Positions 28,515 through 36,995 of a stretch of 64,000 nucleotides of DNA are shown one piece after another. The DNA is from Sipunculus nudus (lineage: Eukaryota > Annelida > Sipuncula > Golfingiida > Sipunculidae), in NCBI GenBank assembly GCA_026874595.1, contig CM049318.1, positions 35,423,956 through 35,487,955 on the forward strand. The letters run 5' to 3'. The position numbers were made by a program, and so were the translations under genes. The first letter of the stretch is position 1. Each line of letters opens with the position of its first letter. Below the pieces are notes generated by a model. The model saw only the letters and a list, made by a program, of their open reading frames with translations. It was not told the origin of the DNA and did no database searches.

Positions 28515-28724
28515 CTATTTGCATTTGCTGGTGAGCAGGCGTTGGATGCTCAGGCACAGGAACGTTGAAACGACACAATAATAAAAAATGTGTGACACTT
28601 CGTCTCTCGAATAATTGCCTGATCGTGCAGTTACAAACCGGCGTCCCCTAAGTGTACTGTTATCCGTGATAAACGCCTCGACTAGCCGGACATGTGTCCC
28701 AGACGTTAACCCGGATGTCGACAT
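28515..28724 (-). CDS. Possible tail-anchored mini-protein, 69 aa
   Basis: ATG at 28724. The polar N-terminal two thirds include NST and NYS glycosylation-type sites, followed by one hydrophobic segment (IFYYCVVSTFLCLSI) and a basic tail. It runs antisense within a plus-strand block, has no clear promoter and could be chance. Confidence 0.22.
   Translation of the reverse strand: MSTSGLTSGTHVRLVEAFITDNSTLRGRRFVTARSGNYSRDEVSHIFYYCVVSTFLCLSIQRLLTSKCK
28580..28585 (+). terminator. AATAAA polyadenylation signal
   Basis: 69 bases past the stop of the four-span membrane protein; it would end that transcript before the Bcl-2-like gene. Confidence 0.5.
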
Positions 28725-28961
28725 TTGGCCGCGGCAATGACACTCAACTTCTCCGACGACTTGCTACCAGAATATCTGTGGACGTTCCCACATGAGTGCG
28801 AAAGTCGTGCGCGTGACGTGTGTAGCAATTTGCAGTAACACCGTTTTCGGGCGTGAGTGGTTTCGCAAATTAAGGACAGGATACCAGGCATTGCACTACC
28901 GCCGCACGCAAAGTCGTTCACGCCAAATTAGACAAGTTTGCTGATACGATCGAATAACGGT

Positions 28962-29501
28962 ATGCGTAGAAGATATCCGCTTGTTATGCCCCATTCTACG
29001 GCCAGGCGAATCGTGAATCATCTTTTCGTCTGTCAATTCCCTGAACGCCACGATAACCGCTCAGTCTGTTCTGATTGTTTTATACCGTACGCGCACGTGG
29101 AAATTGCACTGGGAGGGTGCATAAAGCAATTGGAAAACATGAAGGACATCAGAGTTGCGGGAGAGAGGTGGTGGTCATGTCTGAACGGGCAACATGACAT
29201 TGAAAAGAGTCTGAATATCATACTAGGCCGCGTCGCGAACGGTTTCTGCTATTATGGACACGCTTTGGTTTTTTTCGCATTCGCTTTGTCTGTTCGTCGT
29301 CAGCTGGAACGCAATGGCGTCCCGCTGGAAACCATTAAATGTGTGTCCTCTGTTTTCGTCAGGTGGGCTTATTTGTACGTGGTTAACCCGTCAATTCACA
29401 AGAACCATGCTTCTCCTGGGCTTTTCACAGGATGGATGCCACATGGGGTGCCAGGTTGGGTTTCTTTTTTCTGTCAGATCGCGAAAGCCATCGCTGCATA
29501 A
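28962..29501 (+). CDS. Bcl-2-like apoptosis regulator candidate
   Basis: 179 aa from the ATG at 28962 (a second Met follows eight codons later). The Bcl-2 homology regions appear in the correct order and spacing. A BH4-like first helix lies at about 12-26. BH3 is I63-R-V-A-G67-E68, matching h-x3-G-(D/E). BH1 is NGFCYYGHALVFFAFALSV at 94-112, matching the G-x-x-(N/x)-W/Y-G...hhxFxxxhxh pattern. BH2 is WMPHGVPGW at 158-166 followed by VSFF, one residue longer than the usual WI...GGW. There is no C-terminal membrane anchor. Viral Bcl-2 proteins bind Bax/Bak or BH3-only proteins to block mitochondrial apoptosis; that role is inferred. Overall identity to known members is low, so structure prediction would be decisive. 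Confidence 0.6.
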   Translation: MRRRYPLVMPHSTARRIVNHLFVCQFPERHDNRSVCSDCFIPYAHVEIALGGCIKQLENMKDIRVAGERWWSCLNGQHDIEKSLNIILGRVANGFCYYGHALVFFAFALSVRRQLERNGVPLETIKCVSSVFVRWAYLYVVNPSIHKNHASPGLFTGWMPHGVPGWVSFFCQIAKAIAA

Positions 29502-29610
29502 CAGAGACTTGTATTTGTGCAGTGGGGGATGTGTATCTGTCTGATGTCACAATGACAGCTGCCTCACCGATCAATGCGGGATCATTATCGTGCTGTGTGC
29601 GGCATTAAAT

Positions 29611-30801
29611 ATGGGACACACGACATTTCAGGTAGCAACTGGCCTAGCTGCGTCGATCGCCTGCATGGCTGCGGGGATCATCAGCGCTCTACACTTGTGG
29701 CACCCTGGGTGGTGGCCGGAGGACGACCACTGCGGTTGCATTTATTTACGCTCTGGACGCAACGCTTCTATGGAACCTTACTTTTTGCCACAAACCGCAT
29801 ACCCGACAAGCGCCTGCTGGTTGAGACGCCCACGTAGACTCAGGTGTACTGTCGGCATATTACTTTGCAATGAGAACGCGTCACCTGTTCCTACCACTGA
29901 TTCGTCAGGTCGACCCCCGGAACGCCTTGTTGCGGCCTATGACGAGCTGCTGCAGGAGATGTTGTTTGACGCTGTGTGCTTCCCACTTGTGGGTCTATGT
30001 TTGTTCGTTGTTTTGAGCATGCACTTGCGCAACGCTGCGCATAAATTGCATGTAGCTCACATCCGTATCATGGATGGTCTTCGTGAAAAAGCACAACAGA
30101 AACTTGCAGACAAAACAACAGCTTGTAACGACAACCCAGCCGTCCCCGGAGGCCACAACCCAAAATCCGATGTATCGCGTCCGCGCTTCACGTATGCGGA
30201 ACCGAATCTCGTAGTGCCGCCGACACAGGGCGAAAAACTCGATGAGAAACCTGCCATTCTCGACGGAGTGGACTCAATGGAAGCCGTTGTGTCCGAGGAA
30301 GCCGACCGGTACTTGCACACGGGCACCGATGAACCTCCTCCGCCGTATTCCCAGTTTGAATTCACCGGGTTCCACTGGCCGATCGGGAAAAATGACCGAA
30401 AGAGCGTGTCCACACGACACAGACACAACAAGTTGGTCTGTTCCGGCGCGTGCGGAGCTTTGCATGCGATGGTTATATTTCTCACTGTGGCCTGTTTGAT
30501 GGGGACGTATTCATCCCATCGCCTACGATCCTGTGACGCGTTCGTCCCCCAGTTTGCGTACTGGCACGCAGGCGTCTTAAGCGCGGGGTGTTGGGTGATG
30601 TTGTATTACGTGTCACTTTTGGTGGAGCGCTGTGGCATTTGTCGGCGCAGTGGGAAACACTCTGACGGTGACTGTTACGTGTGCGAATCGTGTTGCTCAC
30701 GTATAATCAGCAAGATTATTTGCACGATCCTGACGCTTTCTGTGCTAGCAGGTTTGGGGTACGTGTTATACACGTACGTGATAAAGCCAAGGGTAGCATG
30801 A
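29611..30801 (+). CDS. Multi-span membrane protein with PPPPY late-domain motif and Cys-rich loop
   Basis: 396 aa from the ATG at 29611. Hydrophobic segments lie at about 6-29, 116-139, 282-301, 314-338 and 365-391. Between spans two and three is a 140-residue polar region carrying PPPPY (242-246), a PPxY motif of the type that binds WW domains of Nedd4-family ubiquitin ligases. Between spans four and five is a Cys-rich loop (CGIC...C..C..CC, about 340-362) that could bind zinc. The first segment may act as a signal anchor. No family is recognised. An envelope protein that recruits host ubiquitin or sorting machinery is a reasonable inference. Confidence 0.65.
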   Translation: MGHTTFQVATGLAASIACMAAGIISALHLWHPGWWPEDDHCGCIYLRSGRNASMEPYFLPQTAYPTSACWLRRPRRLRCTVGILLCNENASPVPTTDSSGRPPERLVAAYDELLQEMLFDAVCFPLVGLCLFVVLSMHLRNAAHKLHVAHIRIMDGLREKAQQKLADKTTACNDNPAVPGGHNPKSDVSRPRFTYAEPNLVVPPTQGEKLDEKPAILDGVDSMEAVVSEEADRYLHTGTDEPPPPYSQFEFTGFHWPIGKNDRKSVSTRHRHNKLVCSGACGALHAMVIFLTVACLMGTYSSHRLRSCDAFVPQFAYWHAGVLSAGCWVMLYYVSLLVERCGICRRSGKHSDGDCYVCESCCSRIISKIICTILTLSVLAGLGYVLYTYVIKPRVA

Positions 30802-30826
30802 TGATATACACGTACCGCTATGAACC

Positions 30827-31672
30827 ATGACGACGGACGTTCTCGCGAGGCATGCAAAGACTGATACTGATCAGGACATGTCAGGTGTTGTCGATCCGTC
30901 GCAGAAAGGTGACAAGTACAGAAGAACTATGTCTTTCGATATCCGGAGTGGACGCACAGGTACGGTGCGCGAACCCGTGTCGCCGGGACCATCGACGAGT
31001 GAGGTCAGTCACAACAGAGAGGTAGCAGATCTGAATGACCGATTTCGCTTGGCTTGTCGCATGACCGCTTGCACACGCCTAGCGGACGTATTGGAACACA
31101 AGGCCTTGGCGAGTGAAAGAAAATACGGGATTACGGGAAGAGCCCTGACACTCGAATGGTACCGTATGCACAAAGACGAGTTGCAGCGTGCACGTGAAAT
31201 GGCAAAACGAGCGGCCGCTCAAGTCCGTCAGACCGAACATACAGACAAACAGGTTGCTAGAGAAAAAGCCTTGCGTGAGGTATATCACTCGGGATCGACG
31301 AAAAATGCATTGTACGGTGCCGTTCGGCGCAACGTTATTGACCCTGTGAAAAGGCGCATTTTTAACACCCGGATGGAACGCGGATTGACGAACACGGTTC
31401 ACAAGGAGAAAAGGCGTGCCTTAAAGGAGAGAAAAAAGCAGATGTGGTTACAGCGGCTGAACGACGTGAAAGATGCATGCGCAGATATGTGGTCCAGCGA
31501 TTCAGAATCGGACGACGGTGAGGACGGCGAGGGAAGAGGACAAGGTGAAAATATGAAACTGGATGAAGAAATGGAGGAACTGTACCTTGCGCGTAATATG
31601 CCCGAACCGATTACAGACGATCCTTGTGACAGGACCATGTGCGAAGATCGGACGGAACCGCCGCCTATATGA
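30827..31672 (+). CDS. Basic helical protein with acidic tail, 281 aa
   Basis: ATG at 30827, just 25 bases after the upstream gene. Residues 1-65 are polar. Residues about 70-225 are strongly basic and helical, with coiled-coil character (KRAAAQVRQTEHTDKQVAREK) and two Lys/Arg clusters that could act as nuclear signals. SSDSESDDGEDGEG near 230-245 looks like a casein kinase 2 target. No domain is recognised; nucleic-acid or chromatin binding, or a tegument role, are possible. An ATTAAA follows at 31814. Confidence 0.65.
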   Translation: MTTDVLARHAKTDTDQDMSGVVDPSQKGDKYRRTMSFDIRSGRTGTVREPVSPGPSTSEVSHNREVADLNDRFRLACRMTACTRLADVLEHKALASERKYGITGRALTLEWYRMHKDELQRAREMAKRAAAQVRQTEHTDKQVAREKALREVYHSGSTKNALYGAVRRNVIDPVKRRIFNTRMERGLTNTVHKEKRRALKERKKQMWLQRLNDVKDACADMWSSDSESDDGEDGEGRGQGENMKLDEEMEELYLARNMPEPITDDPCDRTMCEDRTEPPPI

Positions 31673-31813
31673 TACAGTATAATGATTGTGTATAAAATAA
31701 CCGCAATGTTGGCACGTGTGATATATCAGACTTATATATCATCTGCGCCGAAATGTGTACCATATATGCTTTTTTTTGCTCCGTCACAGCTCTGCATTGT
31801 ATAGTGTTTTCAT

Positions 31814-31819
31814 ATTAAA
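31814..31819 (+). terminator. ATTAAA polyadenylation signal
   Basis: About 140 bases past the stop at 31672; it probably ends the transcripts of the 396-aa and 281-aa genes. Confidence 0.45.
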
Positions 31820-31938
31820 GATTGATGTTCCTCTGTGATTCTGTATGTACTTTAAATGTGTAAAAGATAAAGCGTGTGCGTGTATACCACAACATAATAA
31901 TAGACTAAAGACACCAACGCAACGATATGAAAACCGTC

Positions 31939-31944
31939 TTTAAT
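31939..31944 (-). terminator. ATTAAA polyadenylation signal (minus strand)
   Basis: TTTAAT on the plus strand, about 95 bases past the stop of the kinase-nuclease gene. Confidence 0.4.
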
Positions 31945-31995
31945 TCTGTGATAACACTTTACAAAAACATATATGTGAAATTGGGGAGGGGTGGC

Positions 31996-32007
31996 GGGGG
32001 GGGGGGG
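31996..32007. repeat. G12 homopolymer
   Basis: Twelve consecutive G on the plus strand, 30 bases past the stop of the minus-strand kinase-nuclease gene, so a C12 run in its 3' untranslated region. Confidence 0.8.
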
Positions 32008-32036
32008 TTGCAGTGTAACGGCGGACCGCGCGAATG

Positions 32037-34661
32037 TCATCTGGTTAACCGGTGGCATATCTCGTAGTTTTCTTTTATACAATCAAACATTTTTTCTACC
32101 ATCCGGTCTGTAGCTATCAAGTTTGTACACACAAGAAACCTCGGCAGTAATCTCAATCCAGTCAGAGGGAACAGTTTTTTGCGCGTATGTTCTGCCAGTA
32201 CCCACATGTTGTGCCAGTCGTTGTCATCAAGCAGGTCTTCTGGGATATTTTCGTTGAAAGCCGAGCAGACGATTGATTCTGTGTCTATAACGTGCCTACC
32301 CGTTGATGCGGCGATCACTCCGCATGTTCCGATCACTTGGGCTGCGTATGGGTGCAGCGGGTTGAGTATCACCCTGTTCCTAGTGCCGTTTGGCGCTTTG
32401 AGTGATGCTTCCGTGTCCTTCAGTGATGTGACGGGGGAAACCTCTGTTTGAGACTTTCGTTTGTCCGGCAGTAAGAACGGCCCTTCCACTGACGGGGCTG
32501 TGATCGTGTGATGAAGACTGCACACCAGGTGACGTTCTGTGTCCCCGCAGTCCGTCCCCACGTTTTCGACCGTGTAGTCTAACACGTACGTGGACGTTGA
32601 GCCTCTGTGTATGTTCAAAAACAAGTAATGATACGCAAAGGGGTGTTGGCGTACCGATAGTTGCGGCGTTTCCTTAATGAGCGCTTGCAAGCCATCTATC
32701 GACTCGTCCGTCGCACGGCAGAGGTCTGCGTCGATCTCAACGTACACGTTCCTTTCGGCGAACGGTTTCTTACGGCCTCGTTCTTCTTTACACAAGCGTG
32801 AAAAGGCCGGCAGCCGGTCCAGACCGACGTGGCTGAAGGACTTGTCAAACGCCTTCAGGTTGTATCCCTTCACGTGTGTTAGACCGCTCATGTTTGACCA
32901 ATCTTTTGTTGCACTGAAATGGCACTTCACCTCGATGAACCCTGTCATGTCTTCAAACACAGCATCAGGTGAAACGCCGAGCATGGGGTACTTCTCCTGG
33001 TCAGGGTGCAAGACCAGGCCCGTGCTCTTAAGCTGCCCGAAGCCGATCACGTCACGCAGTACGTCGATCACGATCGGTTCGAAAAGCAAACCGTGTGCCA
33101 TAGGGTTCGTCGCTGCTGCGGCTGAGGACCGTGCAGCTTCACAGACGCTTTCGGGTGTTTTCCATAGTTTGTAAAAACTATTGAGCATGACAGATTGTGA
33201 CTTACATATGAACCTTTGCATGTGCGATGCTGTGACGCGCCCCAACCTCCAGTACCACCAGTACCAGTTCGATGTCTGGCCTGTTGTGAGCATGGCAAGG
33301 CTGCCCAGAGCGCCCTTCAAAAGAGCTTGTGCTTCTTCTGTGGGAACATCTGTCTCAAGTGTGGCAGCGTCTGTGGCGGACAGCGTCTGCTTGAGGTCAG
33401 CGGTGGTAGCCATCGAGAGCGTATTGCAGAGGCGTCGCCATTCTTCAGCGTGAGGATTTGAGTGGAACCGGGGGTCGCATGGTTCTCGCACGCTGTGCCG
33501 ACACTTTTCTGTCCACACATCCTGTGTTTGACACCTGCATCCCGGAGCTGTGACGTGAGCATCACTGGGACTGCCGCCATCGATACATCGACGGATGTCT
33601 CTGTAGGTCGTCTTGTCCACGCGGCACCTGGAGCACGGCTGGAGACACCCGCTGACAATGACAGATGCCTGCTGCACACTGAGCGCGGCATCAGCTTGTG
33701 TGGCCTTCACCCGGTAGAATTCACGGCATGTTGCTGCGGTTCTGTAGACGCGTCTTGTGTCCTGCCATTGCGGCCAAAACAGGTAATCGGCGTTTCGATG
33801 TCTTTCCTCGGAACTTGAAACTGACAGCCAGCACGCCCGAGGGCGGTAGACAGCAAACCCCACATGTTCCGTCTCGTTGTTTAACGAATGGTGCAGCAAA
33901 CCCACTATTATGACACCTAAGGCCCACAGGTCTGCATTCTTGCCCACATCGGGTGTGAGGTGGGGGCGCAGCCGTGAAAAAAGCTCTGGAGCTCGGGATG
34001 TCCAATAGATGGTCGGGTCCCACAGACGTTTGCTGAAAGGGCAGACGTGGTTGGGCATCAGGTCCTCTTGTGGACATGCGGCGTTACCGAAATCGATAAT
34101 TTTGACATCGGGTGGCATGCACCATTTTTTTTTCAACATAACGTTCTTGGCAGACAGATCAAAATGGAAAACCCCCAGATCGTGCAGGTGCAGAACACCT
34201 TCGGACGCTTTAGACGCGACCGTCCAAGCCAGGTCGTCGTCGTACATGCACGAATGCATGAACGTGTGCAACGTCATATCCATGCGTTGGGACACCAACA
34301 GCTCGGTTATCGGCGACACTTCTGATCCAATGCGATAGGCCTTCCCTGTCAAAGCCTCCACCACGTCCGCGAACAGTTTGTGTTTACGCGCGTTTTCTTG
34401 CAACAAAACGAGGTCTTCATTGACACCTTTCGCCTTCAAATGTTCCATAATGTTTAACTCGTGTTTTGCGTGTTTCGTTTGGCATATTTTAAACACGTGG
34501 TCCGTGTCCGTATGTAAGTACACGTGCCCGTATGTACCACTGCCTATACGCTCTAAGCCCCGTCGTTTTAGTTCTTCAGGTTTCAATAGCTCTACTTTTC
34601 GATGAGGGTTAATTGGCGTGTCACCGAGATCCGACATGGTTTCTCTGCACAAGAGGTCCAT
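32037..34661 (-). CDS. Protein kinase fused to a YqaJ/alkaline-nuclease-like exonuclease
   Basis: 874 aa from the ATG at 34661 (another Met at residue 9). The kinase domain covers about 35-290: glycine loop G40-S-G42-T-Y-G45, K58, catalytic loop H166-F-D168...N173, D190-F-G192 and A224-P-E226, so all key residues are present. A Cys-rich linker follows (about 340-395). The C-terminal part, about 465-600 and beyond, is a PD-(D/E)XK nuclease of the YqaJ/lambda-exonuclease type, close to herpesvirus UL12: RLGRVTAS (472-479), E528 in HGLLFEP, D566 in GVSPDA, and E577-V-K579. In herpesviruses the kinase (UL13) and nuclease (UL12) are adjacent separate genes; here they share one frame. An in-frame ATG at 33413 (Met417) could also yield nuclease alone. 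Confidence 0.82.
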   Translation of the reverse strand: MDLLCRETMSDLGDTPINPHRKVELLKPEELKRRGLERIGSGTYGHVYLHTDTDHVFKICQTKHAKHELNIMEHLKAKGVNEDLVLLQENARKHKLFADVVEALTGKAYRIGSEVSPITELLVSQRMDMTLHTFMHSCMYDDDLAWTVASKASEGVLHLHDLGVFHFDLSAKNVMLKKKWCMPPDVKIIDFGNAACPQEDLMPNHVCPFSKRLWDPTIYWTSRAPELFSRLRPHLTPDVGKNADLWALGVIIVGLLHHSLNNETEHVGFAVYRPRACWLSVSSSEERHRNADYLFWPQWQDTRRVYRTAATCREFYRVKATQADAALSVQQASVIVSGCLQPCSRCRVDKTTYRDIRRCIDGGSPSDAHVTAPGCRCQTQDVWTEKCRHSVREPCDPRFHSNPHAEEWRRLCNTLSMATTADLKQTLSATDAATLETDVPTEEAQALLKGALGSLAMLTTGQTSNWYWWYWRLGRVTASHMQRFICKSQSVMLNSFYKLWKTPESVCEAARSSAAAATNPMAHGLLFEPIVIDVLRDVIGFGQLKSTGLVLHPDQEKYPMLGVSPDAVFEDMTGFIEVKCHFSATKDWSNMSGLTHVKGYNLKAFDKSFSHVGLDRLPAFSRLCKEERGRKKPFAERNVYVEIDADLCRATDESIDGLQALIKETPQLSVRQHPFAYHYLFLNIHRGSTSTYVLDYTVENVGTDCGDTERHLVCSLHHTITAPSVEGPFLLPDKRKSQTEVSPVTSLKDTEASLKAPNGTRNRVILNPLHPYAAQVIGTCGVIAASTGRHVIDTESIVCSAFNENIPEDLLDDNDWHNMWVLAEHTRKKLFPLTGLRLLPRFLVCTNLIATDRMVEKMFDCIKENYEICHRLTR

Positions 34662-34771
34662 GATCTATAAGATCACGGGTTCGGATTTGTCGTATGCAAG
34701 GAACACCGGCCCTCTCTTCGTGCTCCCTTGAGAATGTGTTCCTGAATGGTACATGACCCGTATGTTATCGG

Positions 34772-34785
34772 TATATATTTATATA
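34772..34785 (-). promoter_or_regulatory. TATA-type A/T run upstream of the kinase-nuclease gene
   Basis: TATATATTTATATA, read as TATATAAATATATA on the minus strand, about 110 bases before the ATG at 34661. Another TATATATAT run lies near 34800. Confidence 0.45.
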
Positions 34786-34838
34786 TGGAATGTGGTTTTT
34801 TATATATATCATGACGTACCGCGGGTCACATGATGCAT

Positions 34839-36053
34839 TCAGGAGCGCTGTACAGCAGGCAATGATGCGCATGCGTGATGTTTTTTGACTGCTCTTTGCG
34901 GCTGTGTAATCTGGCCACTGGGGTCGCATACATCAGATGCTCCGGGAGATTCTTGCGAACACATGCGGCTTGTTTGTACATCTGGCGCGCACAGGTTCAT
35001 ACGACTGCTCGGCAGCGGGACCGCACCTTTTAGATTAGCATCTAGCATCGTGTTCACAGCTTCTTCCTGTGCCTCTGCCAAAAACTGATGGCTCATTATA
35101 TCGCGGGCTGCACTGACTGCACGTTCAGCATCCGGAACAACGTCCCCGCTTGCGTCACCTTCAGAGCTGTATAAAGCTTTTGCCAGGTCCACACAGACTT
35201 TCGTTGCTTCGTCACGTTTAGCCATCTTTGCTTTGTTGATGAACAACAGGTAGGAACTGACAACAGTCTTCAACATGTTGGACTGACGGTCGGACGCTTT
35301 TTTAGAGTGCCTTTTCACATCAGCCAGAAGCACCTCGGCTGATCTCAGTTCTCGCTTAGCCGCGCTCCAGTTGGCCTCGTCGTCTTGGTGGTCCTTCGTC
35401 CCGGGCCACGTTTCTGCAGCTGCCCCAGGAGGACAGTCCGTGGTTGCAGCAGATACTCCTTCGCGTACAAAGTGCCGGCGGTTTGCCTCAAGTATTTCCC
35501 AGCTTTCACGTTGGACAAGGTCCCGCAAGGTTGTGACACGCCTTTCCAATGCCCTGATCATATCGTCTATATTCCGTTTGTTGTTTTCGCACTCTGTCAG
35601 TCCGTAAACCGCGGCGTCGACGAAATTCTTGCTGAGAGGGTTGCACTCGTCGACCTCCCGTGATACATCGTCCAGGTGTAAGAGCTGCTTGAACATATCA
35701 ACTTGAGCCCCGTGGCGCTCCTTGTCTCTGGCTGAGAGGTCCGAATCACCGTCTGACACGCGGTCGGCTGCGGCGTCCTTTTCACGCTCCCTGTTCACAC
35801 TGTCTGCGAGTTCCAGAAAGCCGTCAACACCCAACGAGTACAGACTTTCGAGCCATGGGTCCGCATCCCCTCCCGGGTGCCTGTTCCGGACCATAAGGTC
35901 GAATGTGAAACTATCAAACCTACCCTGGACACTTTCTCCCATCGCAACAACGAAGCGCAGTGGAAAATGGCACAGCTGAAGCACCCCTGCCAGCAACTGT
36001 TTCCACGCTGGCATCCTGACTGTGAACTCACCGTATGGGTGAAACCTGCCCAT
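34839..36053 (-). CDS. Charged coiled-coil protein, up to 404 aa
   Basis: ATG candidates at 36053, 36014 and 35942; the longest gives 404 aa. From about residue 70 the sequence is hydrophilic and heptad-like (ENNKRNIDDMIRALERRVTT), with no Cys-rich, membrane or enzyme motifs. The C-terminal 70 residues are polar. If the first ATG is used, it overlaps the coding start of the opposite gene by 87 bases; the ATG at 35942 avoids this. No family is recognised; a scaffold or tegument role would fit the composition. Confidence 0.6.
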   Translation of the reverse strand: MGRFHPYGEFTVRMPAWKQLLAGVLQLCHFPLRFVVAMGESVQGRFDSFTFDLMVRNRHPGGDADPWLESLYSLGVDGFLELADSVNREREKDAAADRVSDGDSDLSARDKERHGAQVDMFKQLLHLDDVSREVDECNPLSKNFVDAAVYGLTECENNKRNIDDMIRALERRVTTLRDLVQRESWEILEANRRHFVREGVSAATTDCPPGAAAETWPGTKDHQDDEANWSAAKRELRSAEVLLADVKRHSKKASDRQSNMLKTVVSSYLLFINKAKMAKRDEATKVCVDLAKALYSSEGDASGDVVPDAERAVSAARDIMSHQFLAEAQEEAVNTMLDANLKGAVPLPSSRMNLCAPDVQTSRMCSQESPGASDVCDPSGQITQPQRAVKKHHACASLPAVQRS

Positions 36054-36974
36054 TACGCCAAACTGACAGATCTTCTAATAAGTACGGTGTACCCGGACGT
36101 GTACGACGGCATTTCAGAAGGCGAAGGACAAGGGCCGGAACACGTGTGGACGAGGTCATGCGTGAGCCCGCCGCAGTGGCGCGCACTCTTACTCTTTGAC
36201 CACTTAGCTGCGGAAAATACATACCTGTCATCAAACGGAGACATGGGAAAAGGGGGAACGCGTGGGGAATCACGTGCGTGCAATAGTTTGTCTCCTGCCC
36301 GTCCCGTGAACGTCGTCTTCGCCATTTTGACAAACAAACATGAGATCTCACGGGGGCAGACCGCTACAGCTGCATGCACCGTAACACTGCTTCCCGTTTT
36401 AGTTCTACGTAATGTACCTAGAACTTTTATCGTTGGCAATTCACTGTATCCGTCTGACGAGATCCGCCGGTGGGTGTGCAAGGCAAGTTCCGTCCACTTC
36501 GTGTTAAAGCACGTGTCGCGCTTTTACCTGCCGCCGGCCCTTTCCGGTGCGGCCTCGCAATGCCCCACTGACACACACGTGTACGAAACCCTCTGTAAGC
36601 GGTTGTACATTGACCGTGTGTGGGATGTCCAGCACAGGGCGTCCATCGACACGGATTCATCCTTTGCCTCGTTAATCACACACAGGGATATCACCCACGT
36701 GTCTGTCGTTGCGCTTCTACAACTGCACGTGTTCTCCATGCGACCTCTACAAAAAGCAGACGGGGCGGGCAGCATGTCTGTCAACGTGAAGTTGTGGGCG
36801 ATGTGGTCAGACTGGCTGGAAAGGCAAGGCGTGAAAGCCCACAACCCCTTCGACATGCATCCCTGTCTGACTGAACGGTCCTTGGAAGACGGATCCCTGC
36901 ACGGCCTCTCTTCTTCGAACGCCTACGGGTACGAGGGGCTCGTCCATTTTGTGGAGTTTGTGCGGTGGTGGTAA
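35967..36974 (+). CDS. Unknown protein, 335 aa
   Basis: The ATG at 35967 has a good context (AAAATGG) and is the first in frame; upstream the frame opens only through non-ATG codons. The protein is globular with mixed helices and strands, no membrane span and no motif that I recognise. It lies 21 bases before the primase gene on the same strand. By position, a helicase-primase accessory factor (the UL8 role) is possible, but this is inference from neighbours only. Its N-terminus overlaps the head of the opposite-strand coiled-coil gene. Confidence 0.6.
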   Translation: MAQLKHPCQQLFPRWHPDCELTVWVKPAHYAKLTDLLISTVYPDVYDGISEGEGQGPEHVWTRSCVSPPQWRALLLFDHLAAENTYLSSNGDMGKGGTRGESRACNSLSPARPVNVVFAILTNKHEISRGQTATAACTVTLLPVLVLRNVPRTFIVGNSLYPSDEIRRWVCKASSVHFVLKHVSRFYLPPALSGAASQCPTDTHVYETLCKRLYIDRVWDVQHRASIDTDSSFASLITHRDITHVSVVALLQLHVFSMRPLQKADGAGSMSVNVKLWAMWSDWLERQGVKAHNPFDMHPCLTERSLEDGSLHGLSSSNAYGYEGLVHFVEFVRWW

Positions 36975-36995
36975 GGATTCAACACGCATGTAGAA

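Larger units (their letters stand above)
28512..28961. other. Gap between accessory genes
   Basis: 450 bases. It holds the poly(A) signal at 28580-28585, a minus-strand ORF with a hydrophobic tail (28515-28724), and a 33-codon plus-strand ORF beginning near 28737. Neither ORF is convincing on its own. Confidence 0.35.
31673..32036. other. Convergent intergenic region
   Basis: 364 A/T-rich bases between converging genes, with ATTAAA at 31814-31819 (plus) and at 31939-31944 (minus), and a G12 run. No gene is seen. Confidence 0.4.
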
